25,828 bases of DNA from the NCBI GenBank assembly GCA_937906485.1, contig CALCYB010000107.1, positions 1 through 25,828 of the forward strand, written 5' to 3'. The translations under genes and the position numbers were made by a program. Positions 21,378-25,828 of this stretch are shown here, piece after piece; within the stretch, counting starts at the first letter, position 1, and every line of letters begins with the position of its first letter. The DNA is from an uncultured Rikenellaceae bacterium (GTDB taxonomy: Bacteria > Bacteroidota > Bacteroidia > Bacteroidales > UBA932). A model generated the notes under the pieces. That model worked only from the letters and a program-made list of their open reading frames with translations. It did no database searches and was not told the origin of the DNA.

Positions 21378-23163
21378 TGGAGTAAATCTCGTCGACAAGG
21401 TGCTTGTGGCTTTTGAGGATGTTGGCGCGTTTGAGTTTGAGGGTCTGCGACAACATGTTATTTGCTGTGCTCCATTCTTCGTTGATCAGCCGTTCACGTT
21501 TTATGGCTTCGTGGCTGCTCAGGTTGGCATTGACAGCATCGATTTCGCGGTGAATCTTTGCGATGACTTTCGGATTTTTGACCAGATCGTCGTTGTCTTT
21601 GTAGGTCACTTTGTGTTTGGCTGCCCAGAAGTGCAGTCGTGCCATGTCCGGAATGATCAGGGCAGAGGCAAATTTGTGGTTTTCTCCGAAGACAATGCAG
21701 TTCTCAATGAACGGTGACTCGCGCAATTTGTTTTCGATCATTTGCGGGGCGATGTATTTGCCGGAAGACAGTTTGAAGATCTCTTTTTTACGGTCGGTGA
21801 TTTGTACGTATTGGCCATCCACCCAGCGTCCGATGTCCCCTGTGTGGAGCCATCCTTCTTCGTCAATGGTTTCGCGTGTTGCTTCCGGGTTTTTGTAGTA
21901 GCCCAGCATCACATGGGGTCCTCGCGTGAGGATTTCTCCGTCTTCTGCAAATTTGAATTCGGTTCCCTCCATCGGTTTTCCGACAGTTCCAATGATGTTG
22001 AAACCTTGTACAGGGCTGTTGACTGCTATGACCGGAGATGTTTCAGTCATGCCGTATCCTTCAAAAATACGGAGTTTGGCCGCGTTGAACAGACGGACAA
22101 TCTTGGCTTGGATGGAGGATCCGCCAGAAACGATGAGCATTTCGTGTCCGCCGAGTTTTTCGCGCCATTTGCGGTACACCAGACGGTCTGCCCAGTGATG
22201 TTGGAAGCGGTAGAACCAATGGTGGTTGTAATTGTCAAATTCGTTTCCGAATTTCCAGGCCCAGTTGTAGATGATCCGTTTGATGCCGGTCAGGTCTTTT
22301 CCGGCGGCTTCGAGTTTGCTGTACATCATTTCCAGTACGCGCGGCACCGAACAGAAGCCGTCTGCGTGGAAGTCGGCCAGGTCGCGGGAAATGGTTCCCA
22401 GGCTTTCGGCGTAGTAGGTGCTGATGCCCAAATACTGGTATTCGTAGTTCATGGTACGTTCGTAGATGTGGCACAAGGGCAGAAAACTGAGCATCCGGTG
22501 GGTGGAGTTCTGGGTTTGTTTGACTGCATGACCGAGCATGTTGAACATCAGGTTCCAGTGTGAGAGCATGACCCCTTTCGGGATGCCTGTGGTGCCGGAG
22601 GTGTAGATGATGGTGGCCAGGTCTTCCGGCCGGGTCGTCTGTTTGATGGTTTCCACCTGTTGGCGGGTGGCTTCGGATGCCGAGGCTCCCAAAGCATAAA
22701 GCTGCTCGATGTTATCCACCTCCGGATCGGGATCCAATAGATAGACTTTAGCCGGATTATCCATTTGACTGACAATTGGATTAATCTTATTATATAAAGT
22801 CTTGGTTCCGATAAAGATGATGCGTGCGTCACTGTGGTTGAAGATGTATAGGAAGTCGTTTTGGTTCAGGGTAGGGTACACGGGAACGTGGACCATTCCC
22901 GCAAGATTCAGACCCATGTCCAAAAAGTTCCATTCAGGGCGGTTGGTAGTAATGGTGATGGCTTTATCTCCGCTCCGGTAGCCGGATTCCAACAAGGCAT
23001 AGGCCAGGGAATAGGACTTCTGACGGTATTCTGATACGGAGATCCTGATGGTTTGCCCTTGAATCTTCCGGGCCAGGATGTCTTCTTTTTGGGGAAAGTT
23101 GCTTTGCAATTGGTCCAGAATGTCAAATGTACGCGTAACAGATTGAGGTTTAGAATCTTTCAT
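21370..23163 (-). CDS. Long-chain fatty acid--CoA ligase (AMP-dependent synthetase)
   Basis: This 597-residue enzyme activates fatty acids to acyl-CoA through an acyl-AMP intermediate. The AMP-binding signature YTSGTTGIPKG is at 187-197, the adenylate motif EGYGMTETSP at 368-377, GWLHTGDIG at 437-445 and DRKKEIFKLSSGKYIAP after it. The size and the KLSSGKYIAP form fit FadD15/long-chain ACSL-like enzymes common in Bacteroidota. The ATG at 23163 is chosen because upstream in-frame codons cross a TAAATTTG promoter element and the gcvH terminator. It is followed by the GNAT gene with an 8-base overlap. The role may be recycling of membrane or exogenous fatty acids. Confidence 0.93.
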   Translation of the reverse strand: MKDSKPQSVTRTFDILDQLQSNFPQKEDILARKIQGQTIRISVSEYRQKSYSLAYALLESGYRSGDKAITITTNRPEWNFLDMGLNLAGMVHVPVYPTLNQNDFLYIFNHSDARIIFIGTKTLYNKINPIVSQMDNPAKVYLLDPDPEVDNIEQLYALGASASEATRQQVETIKQTTRPEDLATIIYTSGTTGIPKGVMLSHWNLMFNMLGHAVKQTQNSTHRMLSFLPLCHIYERTMNYEYQYLGISTYYAESLGTISRDLADFHADGFCSVPRVLEMMYSKLEAAGKDLTGIKRIIYNWAWKFGNEFDNYNHHWFYRFQHHWADRLVYRKWREKLGGHEMLIVSGGSSIQAKIVRLFNAAKLRIFEGYGMTETSPVIAVNSPVQGFNIIGTVGKPMEGTEFKFAEDGEILTRGPHVMLGYYKNPEATRETIDEEGWLHTGDIGRWVDGQYVQITDRKKEIFKLSSGKYIAPQMIENKLRESPFIENCIVFGENHKFASALIIPDMARLHFWAAKHKVTYKDNDDLVKNPKVIAKIHREIDAVNANLSSHEAIKRERLINEEWSTANNMLSQTLKLKRANILKSHKHLVDEIYSNE

Positions 23164-23195
23164 ATCTTTTGTCTGTTGGTTTGTTGTGATTGCTA

Positions 23196-23203
23196 CAAAT
23201 TTA
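23196..23203 (-). promoter_or_regulatory. -7 promoter element for the acyl-CoA ligase gene
   Basis: TAAATTTG on the minus strand fits TAnnTTTG, 32 bases upstream of the ATG at 23163 and just after the gcvH terminator. No well-spaced -33 TTTG is visible. Confidence 0.4.
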
Positions 23204-23216
23204 TACAAAAAATCAT

Positions 23217-23249
23217 AAAAATAAAAGGCCTGATGCAACATCAGGCCTT
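23217..23249 (-). terminator. Rho-independent terminator after gcvH
   Basis: GGCCTGATG (23227-23235) and CATCAGGCC (23239-23247) form a perfect stem with a 3-base loop, extended by A-T pairs to 23225-23249. On the minus strand the stem is followed by a T-rich tract (plus-strand A-run at 23217-23226). Confidence 0.88.
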
Positions 23250-23280
23250 CTTTTGTATAAGGATGTTGGTTGTTTTCTGC

Positions 23281-23661
23281 TTATTGGGCAATCATCGCTT
23301 CGTATTGAGCGGCATCCATCAAAGTGTCCAATTCTGAAGGGTCAGACATTTCCACTTTGATCATCCAACCTTTTCCATAAGGATCTTGGTTAACGGATTC
23401 CGGAGCACCTTCCAGTTCGGGGTTCACTTCGATTACTTTGCCTGAAACGGGCATCAAAGCGTCAGCTACGGTTTTAACGGCTTCGATAGCGCCGAAGTTT
23501 TCGTCTTTGGCAACGTCTTCGCCTTCGGTTTGGATGTCAACGAAAACGATGTCACCCAATTGGTCTTGTGCGAAATCGGTAATACCTACGGTTGCGATGT
23601 TTCCTTCTACCAATACCCATTCGTGGTCTTTGGAGTACTTCAAATTGCTGGGAATATTCAT
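23281..23661 (-). CDS. gcvH: Glycine cleavage system H protein
   Basis: GcvH carries the lipoyl arm that shuttles the aminomethyl group between the P, T and L proteins of glycine cleavage. The 126-residue length is normal. The lipoylation site is Lys63 in GAIEAVKTVADALMP, and HEWV near the start plus GWMIKVEMSDP near the end are family marks. The genes for the P, T and L proteins are not in the window; gcvH stands alone between a TAAATTTG promoter element and a strong terminator. A stand-alone gcvH is common and may also serve lipoate transfer. I see no glycine-riboswitch-like leader in the 63 bases upstream. Confidence 0.97.
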   Translation of the reverse strand: MNIPSNLKYSKDHEWVLVEGNIATVGITDFAQDQLGDIVFVDIQTEGEDVAKDENFGAIEAVKTVADALMPVSGKVIEVNPELEGAPESVNQDPYGKGWMIKVEMSDPSELDTLMDAAQYEAMIAQ

Positions 23662-23691
23662 GATTGTGTATTTAATAGTTTTTTAATAGGG

Positions 23692-23699
23692 CAAATTTA
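23692..23699 (-). promoter_or_regulatory. -7 promoter element for gcvH
   Basis: TAAATTTG on the minus strand fits TAnnTTTG, 30 bases upstream of the gcvH ATG at 23661. A clear -33 TTTG is missing. Confidence 0.4.
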
Positions 23700-23724
23700 G
23701 TAAAAAAAACAGAGTGAGAAAGGA

Positions 23725-24309
23725 CTAAAGCAATTTTAATGCTTTTTTTATCATGTCTTCCAGTCCGCATTGGGGGCTGTCGGTGAGTATCTTGTCCAAT
23801 GCGCGCTCGATATTGGGTTTGGCAAATCCCAGCATCTGCAGCGCTGCAAGGGCTTCTGCTCGGGATGGATTGGTTTCGGGGATGGGAATACGGGCAGTGG
23901 ATCCGCCTCCCTTGACCAGTTTGCCTTTCAGTTCGATGATCAGGCGTTGGGCGGTTTTCAGTCCGATGCCCTTGATGCTTTTGATGCGGTTCAGGTCTTC
24001 GCCCAGGATGGCGTTGCGCAATTCCTCACTGGTCAGGGATGAAAGCATCATCCTTGCGGTGTTGGGACCGATGCCCGAGACCGAAATCAGCAGGATGAAG
24101 AGGTCGCGTTCATCCCGATCGGCGAAGCCGAACAGCTGCTCGTCATCTTCTTTGACAATGTGGTGGACATAGATGCGGGTCTGTTGTTGCGCTTGGAGCT
24201 GGCCGTAAGTCTGCAGGGATATCTGGATGCGGTAACCGATTCCGTGGTTGTCCACGATGACCTGGGTAGGAGTCAATTCGACAACGGTTCCTTGGATATA
24301 GTCGTACAT
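23725..24309 (-). CDS. ruvA: Holliday junction DNA-binding protein RuvA
   Basis: RuvA binds the four-way junction and loads RuvB. The 194-residue protein has the N-terminal OB-fold (MYDYIQGTVVELTPTQVIVD, then GIGYRIQI), two helix-hairpin-helix motifs (GIGPNTA at 79-85 and GIGLKTA at 114-120) that contact DNA, the flexible linker (about 130-150) and the C-terminal three-helix domain that binds RuvB. Length is normal. It is not in an operon with ruvB, which lies at 5538-6572 on the other strand. It is divergent from sufS across a 67-base gap that carries a -7-like element for each direction. Confidence 0.96.
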   Translation of the reverse strand: MYDYIQGTVVELTPTQVIVDNHGIGYRIQISLQTYGQLQAQQQTRIYVHHIVKEDDEQLFGFADRDERDLFILLISVSGIGPNTARMMLSSLTSEELRNAILGEDLNRIKSIKGIGLKTAQRLIIELKGKLVKGGGSTARIPIPETNPSRAEALAALQMLGFAKPNIERALDKILTDSPQCGLEDMIKKALKLL

Positions 24310-24337
24310 ACGTTCAATTTTTAAAGGTCAGGTGGTG

Positions 24338-24354
24338 CAAATTTACTATTTTTG
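24338..24354. promoter_or_regulatory. Divergent -7 elements between ruvA and sufS
   Basis: TAAATTTG on the minus strand (24338-24345) would serve ruvA, and TATTTTTG on the plus strand (24347-24354) would serve sufS, 22 bases before its ATG. Both fit TAnnTTTG and nearly touch. Neither has a well-placed -33 TTTG, so strength cannot be judged. Confidence 0.4.
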
Positions 24355-24376
24355 TGGATTATTGTGCAAGTCAAAT

Positions 24377-25318
24377 ATGAATCAGTCAGAGCAACAACCC
24401 CTTATCGGGCAACTGCGTGAACGGGTGCCCGCTTTGTCCAGAACCGTTTACGGCAAGCCGTTGGTCTATCTGGACAATGGCGCCACCGCACAGAAACCGG
24501 ATACCGTCATCGATCTGGTGGACCGGATGAACCGGGAAGGAAACGGCAACATTCACCGGGCAGTTCATCGTTTGAGTGAAGAGACGACCGCCTTGTACGA
24601 GGCTGCCCGCGACGCGGTACGTGCCTTTATCGGTGCCCGTTATCGGGAGGAGGTCATCTTTACCTATGGAACGACTGCTTCCATCAATACCGTCGCTTAT
24701 GCCTGGTCGTCCCGTTTTCTGAAAGCCGGTGATGTGGTTCTGGTCTCTGAAGCGGAACATCATTCCAACATTGTTCCCTGGCAACTGGCTTGTGAGCGTA
24801 CCGGAGCCCAGTTACGGGTCTTGCCGGTGGATGCACACGGACAATGGCGGATGGACCTGTTGGAGGATCTGTTGGATGAACGGGTCAAGATGGTGGCGGT
24901 TTCGCACATTTCCAATGTACTCGGGCTGGTCAACCCCATCCGGGAATTGATTCGTCAGGCCCATCAGGTGGGGGCAAGGGTGTTGATTGACGGAGCCCAA
25001 GGCATTGTGCATGCACCGGTGGACGTGGTGGAACTGGATTGTGATTTCTACGTGTTTTCCGGCCACAAGCTCTATGCGCAGACGGGTACCGGTGTGTTGT
25101 ATGGAAAACGTGAACTGCTGGAACAGATGCCACCTTTCTTGGGTGGGGGAGATATGGTGGATACGGTGACTTTTGCCAAGACCACGTATGCCCCGCTGCC
25201 TTTGAAGTTTGAGGCCGGGACCGGTAACTTCATTGCGGCCGCTTCATGGGCACCGGCTATTGCCTTTGCTAAGGATATGATGGTGGAAGAATTGCATCAT
25301 CTACCGCAGCAGATGTAA
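24377..25318 (+). CDS. sufS: Cysteine desulfurase SufS, truncated by a foreign junction
   Basis: SufS is a PLP enzyme that takes sulfur from cysteine for Fe-S cluster assembly. From the ATG at 24377, residues 1 to about 299 are normal: YLDNGATAQKP (31-41), NIHRAVHRLSEETT, EAEHHSNIVPWQ and the PLP-binding Lys231 in VFSGHKLYAQTGTGVLYG. After IAFAKD the sequence leaves the family and stops 13 residues later at 25318. The family has about 405 residues, so the last 100 or so, with the catalytic Cys loop, are missing. The cause is a junction at about 25270-25285 to PP2C phosphatase DNA in another frame. Starts further upstream (24332) cross the promoter. sufB, sufC and sufD are not adjacent. Confidence 0.93.
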   Translation: MNQSEQQPLIGQLRERVPALSRTVYGKPLVYLDNGATAQKPDTVIDLVDRMNREGNGNIHRAVHRLSEETTALYEAARDAVRAFIGARYREEVIFTYGTTASINTVAYAWSSRFLKAGDVVLVSEAEHHSNIVPWQLACERTGAQLRVLPVDAHGQWRMDLLEDLLDERVKMVAVSHISNVLGLVNPIRELIRQAHQVGARVLIDGAQGIVHAPVDVVELDCDFYVFSGHKLYAQTGTGVLYGKRELLEQMPPFLGGGDMVDTVTFAKTTYAPLPLKFEAGTGNFIAAASWAPAIAFAKDMMVEELHHLPQQM

Positions 25319-25828
25319 TTGAAGAGTGTAGAAAAACGAAAAGTTTTTTAAATGATTCCAATATGCAGGAAGCGGCGAGTCTGGCAGATCAGGCGGTCTG
25401 GCAGCAGCAAAAGAAGCGGAATGGTCGAATGAAGACCACATTGGTTGTGTTATCAGTGGAAGATGATCTTGCAAAATGGATGCATGTGGGAGATTCCAGA
25501 TTGTATCATTTTACAGATGGGAAATTAAGACGTCAGACCATGGACCACAGTGTTTCACAGGTAGCAGTTCTGATGGGAGAAATTACCCAGAATGAAATCA
25601 GGTTTCATGAGGATCGAAACAGAGTTCTTCGTGCACTTGGTAGTGAAAATGCAAAGCCCGACATTTCCTCTACCATAAAACTTTCCGGACAGAGGGATGC
25701 GTTTTTACTTTGCACGGATGGTTTTTGGGAATATGTTTATGAAAATGAAATGGAACAGAGTCTTGAGAAAGCAGAAAATCCGGGACAATGGCTGGATGAA
25801 ATGCTGAAACTGTTAAGAACAAGGGTTC
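25273..25828 (+). CDS. PP2C-family serine/threonine phosphatase fragment, both ends missing
   Basis: A frame different from sufS is open from 25273 to the window end with no start codon. It begins GYDGGRIASSTAADVIEE, which matches the stretch just after the DGxGG metal-binding motif of PP2C phosphatases. It continues with MKTTLVVL, the conserved VGDSRLYHF, DHSVSQV, NRVLRALG and LLCTDGFWEYV (metal-binding Asp). The N-terminal metal-binding motif is lost and the C-terminus runs off the end. The sequence style and codon use resemble Clostridia (Lachnospiraceae-like) rather than the Bacteroidota core. PP2C enzymes often sit next to Ser/Thr kinases or FHA proteins, but no such neighbour is visible here. 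Confidence 0.78.

Noticed and set aside
23662..23724. Glycine riboswitch upstream of gcvH
   Set aside because: The gap is only 63 bases and shows no tandem aptamer-like structure.
1..25828. CRISPR array, transposase, phage or biosynthetic/defence cluster
   Set aside because: No regularly spaced repeats, transposase, integrase, phage structural genes or defence-type domains are visible on either strand; the PP2C and S8 fragments are incomplete and lie at the suspect ends.

Overview
The window is a stretch of Bacteroidota chromosome, probably order Bacteroidales, at about 1250-25275, with DNA that looks foreign at both ends. The assignment rests on three things: protein similarity (SdhA/SdhB of the fumarate reductase type, 313-residue MDH, GcvH, TonB, GH20), repeated TAnnTTTG -7 promoter elements at gene starts, and a general lack of strong Shine-Dalgarno sites. 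The left end (1-~1245) carries an S8 peptidase fragment, a signal-peptide gene start in inverted orientation, a GGGAC/GTCCC repeat and the C-terminal third of an AT-rich M24 peptidase. The right end (~25273-25828) carries a PP2C phosphatase fragment. These ends look Clostridia/Firmicutes-like. They are joined inside coaX and sufS, both normally intact housekeeping genes, so an assembly or amplification chimera is more likely than natural transfer.

Layout of the core: coaX and mfd (minus); a 392-base AT-rich gap holding a cluster of DnaA-box-like 9-mers; ruvB, a C45-family hydrolase and a GT4 glycosyltransferase (plus); a secreted GH20 hexosaminidase (minus, overlapping the GT4 gene tail to tail); sdhA, sdhB and an alpha/beta hydrolase (plus); hflX, a tonB-like gene, tRNA-Ala(GGC) and mdh (minus); ybeY and mnmG (plus); a perfect parS-type palindrome; a GNAT gene, a long-chain acyl-CoA ligase gene, gcvH and ruvA (minus); and a truncated sufS (plus). 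Several strong terminators separate the units.

Functionally this is mostly housekeeping: DNA repair and recombination (mfd, ruvA, ruvB), RNA and ribosome quality (ybeY, mnmG, hflX, tRNA-Ala), the C4-dicarboxylate branch of central metabolism (mdh, sdhA, sdhB), fatty-acid activation, glycine cleavage, and envelope or glycan functions. The most interesting biology is positional. A 16-bp parS site directly after mnmG lies about 15 kb from the mfd-ruvB gap, whose repeats and AT-rich core resemble a replication origin, so this may be an origin-proximal segment. I see no CRISPR array, insertion sequence with a transposase, phage genes, or recognisable new defence or biosynthetic system.
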